Shown: positions 53,769-63,474, counted from the stretch's first letter. The stretch: DNA of 64,000 nt from JAFGFY01 sp964520425 (GCA_964520425.1 CAZFMX010000007.1:1-64000), one strand, 5' to 3'. Made by a program: numbers and translations. Notes: a model not told the origin generated them from the sequence alone.

Positions 53769-55891
53769 ACGAAGAAGAAAAAACAAATATACTCATTGTA
53801 GATGACAGGCCGGAAAATCTGTTGGCCCTTGAGAGCCTACTGGAAAACCCTTCTCTGAATATCATTAAGGCGAATTCCGGCAACGAGGCCCTGGGGCTTG
53901 TTTTGCAGCATGATTTCGCACTGGTCCTCCTTGATGTCCAGATGCCCGATATGGACGGCTTTGAAACAGCCGAGCTGATGAGGAGCAGCCATAAGACAAA
54001 ACACATCCCCATTATCTTTGTGACGGCCATCAGTAAGGAACAAAAGCATATTTTCAAAGGTTATGAGGCGGGGGCCGTGGATTACCTGTTTAAGCCGTTG
54101 GACCCACATATCCTGCAGAGCAAAGTCAAAATATTCCTTGACTTGCATAGACAGAAGATGTCTCTCGAAAAGACAAACAAGAAGATCTTAGAACAACAAA
54201 AACAGCTTGAAGAAACAAACAAGCAGCTGGAAGACGCGATCTCAAAGGCCGAATCAGCAAGTAGGGCCAAGAGCGCCTTTCTAGCTAACATGAGTCATGA
54301 GATCCGAACTCCCATGAACGGAGTCTTAGGTTTTACGGATATGCTGCTTAATACGGATCTCAGTGAAGAGCAGCTCGATTATGCGAAAACGATAAAGAGA
54401 AGCGGCCATTCCCTACTTTCTCTGATTAACGATGTCCTTGATCTCTCAAAGATCGAGGCAGGTGAAATGGATTTTGAACAGACTGAATTCGACCTGGAGC
54501 TTCTTGCCTATGATGTCTGTGAGTTGATACGACCCAGGGTCATGGAAAACGATGTTGAGCTTCAATGCCATGTTGGGGATACTATTCCCTCACACGTAAA
54601 GAGCGATCCACTGAGAGTTCGGCAAGTGCTGACCAACCTGATGGGCAATTCTGCCAAATTTACTGAGTCTGGAGTTATATCACTTTCCCTTGACATTGAA
54701 GAGGAGAAGGACGATCAGCTCAAGTTTCATGTTAAGGTTCGCGATACGGGTATTGGTATTGCTGAAGATAAAATGGACCGTATTTTTAAACCCTTTGAGC
54801 AGGCTGACACATCCACGACAAGAAAGTACGGGGGGACGGGTTTAGGTTTATCCATATGCAAACAGATATCAAATCTTATGGGCGGCAACGTATGGGCGGA
54901 GAGCGACATAGGTAAAGGGAGTACGTTTCACTTCACCGGCTGGCTAAGAAAAATCGATGGTAAAGAGATCAAGAGATTCGCCCCCGGATCCCTCTCCGGC
55001 AAGAAAGTCCTTATTGTGGATGACAATCAGACCAACCTGGACCTATTTACGCAGGTCTTGAGGTCGGCTGATATGAAAACTGTTGCACTGAAATACCCAA
55101 AGCAAACTCTATCTGAGTTACAGAAAGCTGTGGATGAAGGAGATCCTTTTGACATTTTCTTGACTGACATACAGATGCCGGAGATCGATGGGTATGATTT
55201 GGGAGAGCAAGTTCGCGGTGCTCAGAAACCATTCTCGAACATCCCTTTGATTGCACTTTCTTCTTCAATGGAAAGAGACACCAAGAGATGTGAAAAAATC
55301 GGCTTTAATGGATTCTTGAGTAAACCTGTTCACAGAGACAAACTCTACCGGATGATGGAAAGGATCGTCGCAGAAAAGGGACACGAACAAGATGGGATCA
55401 CCAATCAGAAAATCATGACCCAATATACCGTTCGTGAGGATATGAAACATTCTGTCAGTATCCTGCTGGCTGAAGACAACCCGGTCAATCAAAAGCTGGC
55501 AACGATCATGCTGACTAAGGCCGGGTATAAAGTGGATGTGGCCAACGATGGTGACGAGGCGGTAAAAAAATACACCTCATCTCCTGAGGATTTTGACCTG
55601 ATCCTCATGGATGTTCAAATGCCCCTGATGGACGGTATCGAAGCCACACAGACGATTCGCAATTGGGAAGGCAATAGAAACGGGGCAGAGACGACATCGG
55701 ATGCCGAAACCCAAGATCAGGACTCTGGAGCAAAAAAGGTGCCGATCATTGCCGTGACAGCTGCAGCCATGAAGGGTGATAAAGAGAGGTGTTTTGAAGC
55801 TGGAATGGATGACTATATCTCAAAACCCATCAGACGAGAGCAGGTCTTTGAGGTTCTTGCCAAACACGTCTTCAATAAGGAGGCTTCATAA
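53765..55891 (+). CDS. Soluble hybrid histidine kinase, receiver at both ends
   Basis: 708 aa, no membrane segment. Receiver 1 (8-125, Asp57 in LLDVQMPDMDG), coiled coil (130-170), HisKA with H178 (NMSHEIRTPMNG), HATPase (DTGIGIAEDKM, GTGLGLSICKQI), receiver 2 (about 412-530, LTDIQMPEIDG), receiver 3 (about 565-700, LMDVQMPLMDG). The leading receiver suggests that it takes phosphate from the upstream kinase and passes it on, a relay. Translationally coupled to cheB. Ends one base before a mobile element fragment. Confidence 0.94.
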   Translation: MNEEEKTNILIVDDRPENLLALESLLENPSLNIIKANSGNEALGLVLQHDFALVLLDVQMPDMDGFETAELMRSSHKTKHIPIIFVTAISKEQKHIFKGYEAGAVDYLFKPLDPHILQSKVKIFLDLHRQKMSLEKTNKKILEQQKQLEETNKQLEDAISKAESASRAKSAFLANMSHEIRTPMNGVLGFTDMLLNTDLSEEQLDYAKTIKRSGHSLLSLINDVLDLSKIEAGEMDFEQTEFDLELLAYDVCELIRPRVMENDVELQCHVGDTIPSHVKSDPLRVRQVLTNLMGNSAKFTESGVISLSLDIEEEKDDQLKFHVKVRDTGIGIAEDKMDRIFKPFEQADTSTTRKYGGTGLGLSICKQISNLMGGNVWAESDIGKGSTFHFTGWLRKIDGKEIKRFAPGSLSGKKVLIVDDNQTNLDLFTQVLRSADMKTVALKYPKQTLSELQKAVDEGDPFDIFLTDIQMPEIDGYDLGEQVRGAQKPFSNIPLIALSSSMERDTKRCEKIGFNGFLSKPVHRDKLYRMMERIVAEKGHEQDGITNQKIMTQYTVREDMKHSVSILLAEDNPVNQKLATIMLTKAGYKVDVANDGDEAVKKYTSSPEDFDLILMDVQMPLMDGIEATQTIRNWEGNRNGAETTSDAETQDQDSGAKKVPIIAVTAAAMKGDKERCFEAGMDDYISKPIRREQVFEVLAKHVFNKEAS

Positions 55892-55914
55892 CGAGACCTT
55901 TGAAAAATGCTCAA
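55892..55914. mobile_element. Solo terminal repeat of miniature element family 1
   Basis: CGAGACCTTTGAAAAATGCT and three further bases match the left end of the family (29563, 9318). Only this 23-bp end is present, filling the 31-bp gap between the kinase stop and the convergent permease stop. A remnant of an excised or deleted copy, or a shared end used as a terminator-like structure. Confidence 0.6.
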
Positions 55915-55922
55915 AAAACTCC

Positions 55923-57125
55923 TCACTCGGCCCGCAAGGCCTGTATAGGGTCCAATCTTGCCGCATGGCGGGCAGGTAGGATGCCAGAGAGAAGACCGAT
56001 TAAGGCCGCTGTGACTTCAGACAGCAAGACATAGGACCAGGATGTATGGGTGGGAAGCGCGGGTACAGTCGCTCCGATAAGCCACGCTCCTCCTGCGCCG
56101 ATGACAAGTCCGACGAGCCCTCCTATGCTGGCCAAAGCCACGGCTTCACCAAGAAACAGGAGAAGAACCTGCCTCTGTCCGGCGCCAACTGCACGAAGAA
56201 GGCCAATTTCCGCAGTGCGCTCGTTAACAGCAATGGTCATAATGGTTAGAATCCCGACGCCTCCCACCAGCAAAGAAATGGCTCCCAACGCCCCCACAGC
56301 AAGTGTCAGGACATCCAGAATAGACCCAAGCACATCCATCATCTGCTCTTGTGTGACGATCGTGAAGTCTTCCGAACCATGGCGGGCACTGAGAACTTGT
56401 TTAACCTTCTTCACTACCGTATCACTGTCGGCACCTGCGCTGTAAGCCAGATCGATCTCCGCCAGACTCTCGTTATCGAACATTTCCATGGCACGTTGAG
56501 CTGGAATGTAGACAGCGTCATCCAGATCAAAGCCCAACATCTGCCCCTTGCTTTCCATCACTCCGATAATCCTGTAGCGTTCACCGCCAACGCGGATACG
56601 TTTCCCAAGAGGTGACTGCGTCCCAAAAAGCTCTTTGCGGACTTTACTCCCGATAACCACAAAGGCCCGAGGATTTCTTGGGTCGTCGTTGGGTAGAAAC
56701 CGCCCTATGGCCACCATCATGTTCCATACCTCGGGGACGTCCGGCCCCGCCCCGATGATCAACGTCCGTCTACTACGTTTGCCAAATTCTACTGCGGCAT
56801 TTCCCTCCACAACAGGAACAACACCCATCACCTGAGGAACCCCTGTCAGGGCCAAAGAATCATTGATGCTTAAAGGGCGCACATTGCTGATCACTCCCCC
56901 GAGAGAAATCCCTTCCGTGATTTCTCTCCCTGGAGCAATACCAATGATGTTGGTCCCGAACTGCGTAAACTGAGCGAGCACATAATTCTGCACACCTTTC
57001 CCAAGTGAGGTAAGAAGGACGACCGACGCAACCCCTACCGCAATACCCAAGGCCGTAAGAGAACTCCTCATTCGGTATCCACGTAGGGCACCTAAAGCCA
57101 GTCTGAGGGAATCTCTTAAGATCAT
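55923..57125 (-). CDS. MacB-type ABC transporter permease (second)
   Basis: 400 aa. N-terminal membrane segment (SSLTALGIAVGVASVVLLTSLG), MacB periplasmic domain, then three FtsX segments (GAISLLVGGVGILTIMTIAVNERTAEIG core) and the end motif PARHAARLDPIQALRAE. Clearly related to the permease encoded just upstream (57133-58338), so the exporter may work as a heterodimer. ATG 57125 has AGGTGAATA upstream. Confidence 0.93.
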   Translation of the reverse strand: MILRDSLRLALGALRGYRMRSSLTALGIAVGVASVVLLTSLGKGVQNYVLAQFTQFGTNIIGIAPGREITEGISLGGVISNVRPLSINDSLALTGVPQVMGVVPVVEGNAAVEFGKRSRRTLIIGAGPDVPEVWNMMVAIGRFLPNDDPRNPRAFVVIGSKVRKELFGTQSPLGKRIRVGGERYRIIGVMESKGQMLGFDLDDAVYIPAQRAMEMFDNESLAEIDLAYSAGADSDTVVKKVKQVLSARHGSEDFTIVTQEQMMDVLGSILDVLTLAVGALGAISLLVGGVGILTIMTIAVNERTAEIGLLRAVGAGQRQVLLLFLGEAVALASIGGLVGLVIGAGGAWLIGATVPALPTHTSWSYVLLSEVTAALIGLLSGILPARHAARLDPIQALRAE

Positions 57126-57132
57126 TATTCAC

Positions 57133-58338
57133 CTACCTCCGCGACAGGGCCTGTACAGGATCTAGCCTAGCGGCCCTGTGTGCAGGGAAGGCCCCGAAGA
57201 TCAGGCCCACTACCAATGAAACGCCCAAGGAAATCCAAATAGCCCACAGGGGGATGGCAATGGGAAAGGACGGAAAGAGGCGAGCCATAACCCACATTCC
57301 GGAATAGGCCAAACCCAGCCCGAATCCCGCCCCGAGCAGAGAAAGCATGGCCGATTCGGTCAGAAACACCCCTAGGATTTGCCCTTGGGGAGCGCCCAAT
57401 GCCTTTAGTAGTCCGATCTCCGAGGTTCTTTGTGACACGGCAATGAGCATCACATTCATGATTAAGATGCCGGCCACACTCAGACTGATGGAGGCAATGC
57501 CGGCCACAGCAAGGGTCAATGTCAGGAGCAAGTCGTCAAAGGTGGCAACCAAAGCATCCTGGGTGATAATGGTTACATCGTCTTCTCCTTCATGTCGATC
57601 GCGAATAATGCGCCGGATCGCCTCTTCAGCCTTAGGAATCGCCTCACGGTTATCGGCCTCAACCAAGATCCGAAAAAGTGAGGACGTATTAAACAGATTC
57701 AGGGCTGAAGCCACGGGGATCACCGCCACGTCTCCCATATCAAGCCCCATGGATTGACCTTTCTTTGCCATGATCCCAGTGACCCGAAAACGGCGGTCGC
57801 CAATACGAATCCAATCTCCCAAGGCAGACTTCTGACCGAAGAGCTCTCTTTTCAACTTGTATCCCAGCACGCATACCGCCGTCATTGTTGTGGGATCGCC
57901 TTCCGGGATAAAGTTCCCCTGGGACATGGAAAGTTTACGGACCTGATACAATGCCGGCGTAGAACCCAGAACCACGACTTCCCGTTCCCGCTCTCTCCGT
58001 GAGACCGGGGCAGTCCCCAAAGCGATGGGAGCAAGATTTCGGATGGCGGAACTGCGATTCAGGGCCAGTGCATCTTCCAGGGTCAGGTCCCGGGCTGTCT
58101 TTCCTAAAAGTGGGGGGGCACCGCCCACGGTCTCAAACCGACCGGGAAGGACGATGAGTATGTTCGTGCCCATAGAGCCAAACTGATCAATGACGTATCT
58201 CCGAGCCCCTTCTCCGAGGGCGGTCAAGAGCATCACCGATGAAATACCGATGGACATGGAGAGAAGCATCAGAAACGTCCTGGTGGGAGAGTGTGATAAA
58301 GCGCGAAAACTGAATTGAAGAACGTCCTCTGTTTTCAT
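57133..58338 (-). CDS. MacB-type ABC transporter permease (first)
   Basis: 401 aa with the same plan as its downstream neighbour: membrane segment (TFLMLLSMSIGISSVMLLTALG), periplasmic domain (GTNILIVLPGRFETVGG), FtsX segments (VAGILIMNVMLIAVSQRTSEIG) and end PAHRAARLDPVQALSRR. Gap to the next permease is seven bases, to the ATPase gene 23. Ribosome site weak. Confidence 0.93.
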   Translation of the reverse strand: MKTEDVLQFSFRALSHSPTRTFLMLLSMSIGISSVMLLTALGEGARRYVIDQFGSMGTNILIVLPGRFETVGGAPPLLGKTARDLTLEDALALNRSSAIRNLAPIALGTAPVSRREREREVVVLGSTPALYQVRKLSMSQGNFIPEGDPTTMTAVCVLGYKLKRELFGQKSALGDWIRIGDRRFRVTGIMAKKGQSMGLDMGDVAVIPVASALNLFNTSSLFRILVEADNREAIPKAEEAIRRIIRDRHEGEDDVTIITQDALVATFDDLLLTLTLAVAGIASISLSVAGILIMNVMLIAVSQRTSEIGLLKALGAPQGQILGVFLTESAMLSLLGAGFGLGLAYSGMWVMARLFPSFPIAIPLWAIWISLGVSLVVGLIFGAFPAHRAARLDPVQALSRR

Positions 58339-58361
58339 GATATTTAGTCAGGGATAAATCC

Positions 58362-59048
58362 TTAGGGAGATGAAGATGCTGCGCTGTCCGATTCTATCCT
58401 TCCGTCCAGCATCCTCACTCTTCTTGTCGCCCGCTGTCCCAATTCAGGATCATGTGTGACAAGAATCAGCGTGATATCATCCTTGTTCAAATCCTCCAGA
58501 ATCTTCACCACGTCATTCCCAGAGGCACGGTCCAGATTACCTGTGGGTTCATCGGCAAGAATGACTTTGGGTTGCATGATGGTCGCACGGGCTATGGCCA
58601 CCCGTTGCCGCTGTCCACCAGAGAGTTGGTCAGGGCGGTGTTTGGCCCTGTCGCTCAGTCCAAGCATGGAAAGTACGGATTGAACGCGTGACCTCCTCTC
58701 CCCAGGATCAACCCCCGCCAGAACAAGAGGTAGCTCCACATTTTCCGCAGAGGTAAGACGAGGGATCAAATGAAAGAATTGAAAAACAAAACCTATCTCA
58801 TGGCGCCGGACCGATGCCTGTTGAGTGTCGTTCAGATCTGTTGTATCGGTCTTATCGAGGCGATAGAGCCCTTTATCTGGACGATCCAGAAGACCGATGA
58901 TGTTCAAGAGGGTGGATTTGCCCGAGCCTGAAGGCCCCATAATGGCGACGTATTCGCCTTGGGGAATGGTCAAATCCAGGTCTCTGAGTGCATGGACCTT
59001 TTCATCGCCCACCTGAAATACACGATGGATGCCTTCTAGCTCGATCAT
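58362..59048 (-). CDS. MacB/LolD-type ABC ATPase (second exporter)
   Basis: 228 aa. Walker A GPSGSGKST, Q-loop FVFQFFHLIP, signature LSGGQRQR, Walker B VILADEPTGN, H-loop LVTHDP. Start ATG 59048 overlaps the adaptor gene end by four bases (ATGA). Powers the two permeases behind it. Confidence 0.95.
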   Translation of the reverse strand: MIELEGIHRVFQVGDEKVHALRDLDLTIPQGEYVAIMGPSGSGKSTLLNIIGLLDRPDKGLYRLDKTDTTDLNDTQQASVRRHEIGFVFQFFHLIPRLTSAENVELPLVLAGVDPGERRSRVQSVLSMLGLSDRAKHRPDQLSGGQRQRVAIARATIMQPKVILADEPTGNLDRASGNDVVKILEDLNKDDITLILVTHDPELGQRATRRVRMLDGRIESDSAASSSP

Positions 59049-60199
59049 GGTTCCTGCTCGATCCGCACGGCTTGAGCGCCATCCGTGACACCGGCTTGGT
59101 CGACGTTGGTGACGACCAACTCCCCAGGATTAAGCCCGGAGAGGACTTCCGTGTATTCCCAATTTGAAAGGCCGATCTTGACGATTCTTTCTTCAATGAT
59201 TCCTTTCATGGGCAGATAGACAAAAACACGCTCTTCGTCAAGAACCGTCTCTGTGGGGATACGAAGGACATCCTGGCGAGCCTCAAGAATGATTTCCGCG
59301 TCCGCACTATAGCCGGCCAGGAGTGGGACAATCTCCTCGGGATGAAGCAATTCGACCTCCACATCCACAGTACGTGCCTGCTTCTCTCGGTCGAGCACGT
59401 AGGGGGCAATACGGCGCACCCGGCCTTCAAAACGGCGATCTCCAAAGGCATCAAGGACCACTCTCGCGGGCATCCCCTTGGAAATAGCCGCAGCATCCAC
59501 TTCATCGATAGGGGCAGTGACATAAAAACATGTATTATCGATCAGGTCTACCACAGGGGGCGTTGGAATTCCCGGAGGAGATGGGGTCACATACTCGTTG
59601 AGTTCCCCGTTAATCTCTGCCACAATCCCGTCAAAGGGGGCTAGAAGTCGGGTTTTGCTGAGGTTCTCCTTGATCACGTCCAAACGGGCCTTGTTGGTGA
59701 GTACCAGCACCTTGGCTGCCTCACATTCCGCCAAAAGGGCCTTGGCCTGTGTTTCCGCCTTATCGGTCTCTTCTTCTGATACGGCTTCAAATACCTGAAG
59801 TTTGGAGATTCGATCTGCCTCCCGACGGGTGACTTCGGCATTCAGGCACGCCGAAGTGGCGCGGGCCTTTGCCGATTCGACCTCTCGTTCCGCCAAGGCC
59901 ATTTGCGCCATAAGATCTTTGTTCCAGATCTCCAGCAAAAGCTGACCTTCTTTGACTTTGTCTCCTTCCCGAATCGGCAGTTTTGAGATCTGGCCGCCGA
60001 GACTTGGGGAGAGTTTTGCCCGTCTGCAGGCCTTAACGGTTCCCGCCCGCGTATTCACCACGGTTTGCTCCACAAGCCCTCGCTCAACAGGTTTCACCAC
60101 GACTTGAAGGGGATTGGGCTTTGTGTAGTGCCGAACAACAAAGACAGCTGCTGTAATAATCAGGATAACGATGACCCAACGGACGATTTTTCGAACCAT
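59045..60199 (-). CDS. HlyD/MacA-family periplasmic adaptor (second exporter)
   Basis: 384 aa. Membrane anchor near the N-terminus (IVRWVIVILIITAAVFVV), lipoyl halves (LSPSLGGQISKLPIREGDKV and LLAPFDGIVAEINGELNEYV), helical hairpin between them (about residues 95-165), then the beta-barrel (ARVVLDAFGDRRFEGRVRRI). Start ATG 60199 has GGGAGAAATAT upstream. First gene of a four-gene minus-strand operon; unlike the operon at 1-5276 it has no outer-membrane gene or regulator, so it may share a TolC-type protein. Confidence 0.93.
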   Translation of the reverse strand: MVRKIVRWVIVILIITAAVFVVRHYTKPNPLQVVVKPVERGLVEQTVVNTRAGTVKACRRAKLSPSLGGQISKLPIREGDKVKEGQLLLEIWNKDLMAQMALAEREVESAKARATSACLNAEVTRREADRISKLQVFEAVSEEETDKAETQAKALLAECEAAKVLVLTNKARLDVIKENLSKTRLLAPFDGIVAEINGELNEYVTPSPPGIPTPPVVDLIDNTCFYVTAPIDEVDAAAISKGMPARVVLDAFGDRRFEGRVRRIAPYVLDREKQARTVDVEVELLHPEEIVPLLAGYSADAEIILEARQDVLRIPTETVLDEERVFVYLPMKGIIEERIVKIGLSNWEYTEVLSGLNPGELVVTNVDQAGVTDGAQAVRIEQEP

Positions 60200-60392
60200 A
60201 TATTTCTCCCTTAAAAGAAAAGGGTCATGTGAAAATTCGACTCAACATGCCCGTACTTCCTAAGAGGACCTTCATGTTAAAGGCTGGTTGCGGGGCAATA
60301 TACACGATCAGGTCTACAGTGTAAAGGTCGGAATATCACAGCACATTCAAACGCCTTGACATCAATCCAACCAAAAGCTACAGATTATCTTC

Positions 60393-60863
60393 ATGAATTC
60401 AAAACAGAAAATTGTGCTCTTCCTTGCAACCGGCGGATATCTCGGGTACGTACCCATTGCGCCGGGGACCTTCGGTTCTCTGCCGGGGCTCTTGATATGC
60501 CTTGGAATGTCCGGAATAAGCTTGGATTATGCGATCCTATTAACACTCGTCTTGACGAGTGTGGCTATAGTCATCGCACAACAGGCGAAGGAGCTGATTG
60601 GAGGGAAAGATCCCAGCTCCATCGTTATAGATGAAATAGCCGGTATGACTGTCACACTCTTGGGTCTTCCTCTCACCCCTTTTTCTCTTATTCTCGGGTT
60701 CCTTGTCTTTCGTACATTGGATATTCTCAAGCCCTTCCCCATCCGTTACTTGGATCAAAAGGTTCCTGGCGGCGTAGGTATTGTACTTGATGACATAATG
60801 GCAGGCGTCTATGGCAACCTCCTAATACGGCTCTTTCTTTGGATGACAACGGCTGCATCATAA
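60393..60863 (+). CDS. pgpA: Phosphatidylglycerophosphatase A
   Basis: 156 aa membrane enzyme that removes the phosphate from phosphatidylglycerophosphate to give phosphatidylglycerol. Family marks: YVPIAPGTFGSLPG, VIDEIAGM, RTLDILKPFPI, GVGIVLDDIMAGVYGN. Four hydrophobic segments. A TTGACA (60356-60361) with a poor -10 lies just upstream; no clear ribosome site before ATG 60393. Divergent from the second exporter. Confidence 0.95.
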   Translation: MNSKQKIVLFLATGGYLGYVPIAPGTFGSLPGLLICLGMSGISLDYAILLTLVLTSVAIVIAQQAKELIGGKDPSSIVIDEIAGMTVTLLGLPLTPFSLILGFLVFRTLDILKPFPIRYLDQKVPGGVGIVLDDIMAGVYGNLLIRLFLWMTTAAS

Positions 60864-60990
60864 CCACCACTTCTTGATCAGCTCCGAATTTATATCTCCT
60901 TCTACTCTTTTCCACTCAATGAATTCGATTATCTGAATTTCTTCCGATGAATGAGTACCCTCATCATAGAACCTTTTTCTCTCTTTTCCT

Positions 60991-61019
60991 TTGACAAAAA
61001 AGCTAATTTATACTAAAAT
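60991..61019 (+). promoter_or_regulatory. Promoter of the SPFH/zinc-ribbon gene pair
   Basis: TTGACA (60991-60996), 17-base spacer, TAAAAT (61014-61019): near-consensus. Transcription would start near 61026, leaving about 100 bases before the chosen start at 61125. Confidence 0.75.
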
Positions 61020-61124
61020 AAACTAACTTTTACGAGATAAGTCGCGCCCATGGATTCTCAAAACATTATGGGCGTTTACCCATTCCAGTCGGATCTAGAG
61101 GAGGTAAAGGGGAGGAATCAATTC

Positions 61125-62255
61125 ATGGGCAAAAACAACGTGGTCTTCTTAGAGGTCTTAGAATGGTTTGACGACACGGGAAAGGAACTTGTTCACCGCA
61201 TTCCTGAGCAAGGCTCCGGAGAAATCAAATTCGGGGCCCAGTTGACGGTTCGAGAAAGCCAGGCGGCCGTCTTTTTCTATCAAGGCAAGGCCGTAGAGGC
61301 CTTTGCCTTTGGACGGCATACCTTGAAGACCGCCAACATTCCCATTCTCACCAAGATCGCCAGTCTGCCGTGGGCCATGTCCAGCCCATTAAGGGCTGAA
61401 GTCTACTTCGTTAATCTAAAAATCTTTACCAACCTCAAATGGGGTACCCGAGACCCGGTGGCGTTCAGAGATTCTGAGTTGGGACTCATTCGACTCCGTG
61501 CCTTTGGCATTTTTAACTTACAGGTGGTACAACCCCTGCTGTTTATCAACAAAATGGTCGGCACCCAGGGCATGTATACAACTGAAGAGATCGAGGAGTA
61601 TCTGAATCGAGTCATCGTCTCAAGGTACAATGATTATATGGGTGAAACCCTTGATTCGATCCTCAACTTGCCCGCTAAGTATGATGAGCTTTCAGAGGGC
61701 CTTGCCAACCGTCTTCAGGAGGATTTTAAACACTTTGGCCTCGGTCTGACAGACATTTATATCAATTCCATCACCCCTCCCCCCGAAGTTCAGCAGGCCA
61801 TTGACGACCGAAGCCGCATGGGCGTCTTTGAAGACATGAATAAGCTGATGCAGATGAAGGCGGCCATGGCCATGGAAAAGGCATCCGAGGCCGAAGGAGG
61901 AGCCGGTCCGGGAATGGGGATGGGCATGGGATTCATGATGCCCGCCATGTTTTCGCAATACTTTGACGGGAAAAAACCAGCGCCGCAGAACCCCGATGCC
62001 CCACAAGGGGTTCCCTGCGCCGAGTGCAAAAACACCATTCCCCATGACGCAAGATTCTGCCCCCATTGCGGCCACCAGCAATTGGTTTTTCATGAGTGTT
62101 CCAACTGCGGAAAGAACATGACACCCAGTGCCAAGTTTTGCTCTCGATGCGGTCACCCGGCAGAAGAAAAGCCCAAGGAGAAGTTCTGTCCCGAGTGCGG
62201 TAGTGAAAACCTAGCTGAAGCCTCTTTCTGCAACCAGTGCGGTGAAAAGTTCTAG
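61125..62255 (+). CDS. SPFH-domain protein with double zinc ribbon (YdjI/virion-core type)
   Basis: 376 aa. SPFH/band 7 domain over about residues 1-220 (VFLEVLEWFDDTGKELVHRI, QLTVRESQAAVFF, FGRHTLKTANIPIL), a Met/Gly-rich hinge (GPGMGMGMGFMMP), then several CxxC pairs: CAECKN..CPHCG, CSNCGK..CSRCG, CPECGS..CNQCG, making zinc ribbons. Known relatives are membrane-associated scaffolds of unclear job. ATG 61125 is chosen for GGAGG nine bases upstream and because homologous proteins begin near here; ATG 61050 has no site. The stop lies inside the partner gene. Confidence 0.85.
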   Translation: MGKNNVVFLEVLEWFDDTGKELVHRIPEQGSGEIKFGAQLTVRESQAAVFFYQGKAVEAFAFGRHTLKTANIPILTKIASLPWAMSSPLRAEVYFVNLKIFTNLKWGTRDPVAFRDSELGLIRLRAFGIFNLQVVQPLLFINKMVGTQGMYTTEEIEEYLNRVIVSRYNDYMGETLDSILNLPAKYDELSEGLANRLQEDFKHFGLGLTDIYINSITPPPEVQQAIDDRSRMGVFEDMNKLMQMKAAMAMEKASEAEGGAGPGMGMGMGFMMPAMFSQYFDGKKPAPQNPDAPQGVPCAECKNTIPHDARFCPHCGHQQLVFHECSNCGKNMTPSAKFCSRCGHPAEEKPKEKFCPECGSENLAEASFCNQCGEKF

Positions 62256-63474
62256 TCTCCTTATTGAGTTTCAGTGCCCCCAATGTGGGGCACCGGCTAC
62301 CCTGGAAGAGACGGACCATCTCTTCAACTGTGAGTTCTGCAGGGTCAATTCCTACCTAATGAGCCGCGTCTACCGCTATGTCCTGCCCGACAATGCTTCG
62401 GAGAACAAAGAACTGATCTATTTCCCCTATTGGCGGTTTAAGGGATTGCTCTTCTCCTGTGTCTCAAACGGGATCAAACATAGGATTATCGACGTCAGCT
62501 ACCAGGCCTTTCAGTCATCCTATTTCCCCGTTTCATTGGGACTGCGCAGCCAGACCTTGAAGTTGCGATTCCTCTCGCCGGATAGCAAAGGATACTTCCT
62601 CAAGCCGGACATCTCTTTTGAAGAAATCACACGCTCCATTAAAGAACGGTTTAATGCCTCTCTTCCAAAGCCCATCTTTCACCAGGACTTCATCGGGGAG
62701 ACACTGAGTCAAATCTATGCCCCTTTCTATGTAGATGGAAAATTGTATGATGCAGTTCTGAATAAGGCAGTTTCTCTACAACCCCAGGATGACTTCAACC
62801 CTTTCGCTCTTCCGGGTGGGGCAGCCGAGTGGCGTGTCCGGTTCATCCCTGCCCAATGTCCACGATGTGGATGGGATCTCAAGGGTCAACGAGATTCCTT
62901 GGCCCTAATCTGTGACCAGTGCCATTCCGTTTGGTACCCGGGAAAAGAGAAGCTCAAGGAGATACCTTTTGTCTTTATACTTGAGAAGAGCAATCAAGTC
63001 ACATACCTCCCCTTCTATCGTATGCAGGCAGATGTCTCCGGCATTCCCCTCGGTTCATATGCAGATCTGATCAAAGTCGCTAACCTGCCCAAAGTGGTGA
63101 GGGATGATTGGAAAGAGATACCTTTCTATTTCTGGTCTCCGGCCTTTAAGGTCCGACCGGATGATTTCCTTCACTTCTCGTGTAATCTCACCCTGTTCCA
63201 ACCCCAGGGAAAATGGATATCTGAATTTCCCAAGGCTCAGCACTATCCGGTCACCCTGCCCCTTACCGAGGCTATCGATAGCCTCAAGCTCGGCTTGGCC
63301 AGCTTTATGAAACCCCAGAGATCCCTCTTTCCGAAACTAGAGGAGATAGAGATAAGGCCGAAAGGCTTCCTACTGGTCTTTATTCCCTTCCATGAAAGAG
63401 GAAATGAACTCTTTCAGCTCGATTATCGATTGCGCATCAACAAGAACCTTCTAAAATATGCGAGGTACCTGTAG
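62242..63474 (+). CDS. Unrecognised zinc-ribbon protein, partner of the SPFH gene
   Basis: 410 aa, no membrane segment, not a family I can name. Two C4 zinc ribbons: FQCPQCGAPATLEE..FNCEFCRV at residues about 10-35, and AQCPRCGWDLKGQ..ICDQCHSVWYPG at about 205-235. Between and after them are two long repeating-looking blocks with aromatic-rich segments (LIYFPYWRFKGLLFSC; VTYLPFYRMQADVSG), suggesting two similar halves each starting with a ribbon. GTG 62242 lies in the last codons of the SPFH gene, so the two are translationally coupled and likely form a complex (inference). Confidence 0.8.
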   Translation: MKSSSLLIEFQCPQCGAPATLEETDHLFNCEFCRVNSYLMSRVYRYVLPDNASENKELIYFPYWRFKGLLFSCVSNGIKHRIIDVSYQAFQSSYFPVSLGLRSQTLKLRFLSPDSKGYFLKPDISFEEITRSIKERFNASLPKPIFHQDFIGETLSQIYAPFYVDGKLYDAVLNKAVSLQPQDDFNPFALPGGAAEWRVRFIPAQCPRCGWDLKGQRDSLALICDQCHSVWYPGKEKLKEIPFVFILEKSNQVTYLPFYRMQADVSGIPLGSYADLIKVANLPKVVRDDWKEIPFYFWSPAFKVRPDDFLHFSCNLTLFQPQGKWISEFPKAQHYPVTLPLTEAIDSLKLGLASFMKPQRSLFPKLEEIEIRPKGFLLVFIPFHERGNELFQLDYRLRINKNLLKYARYL

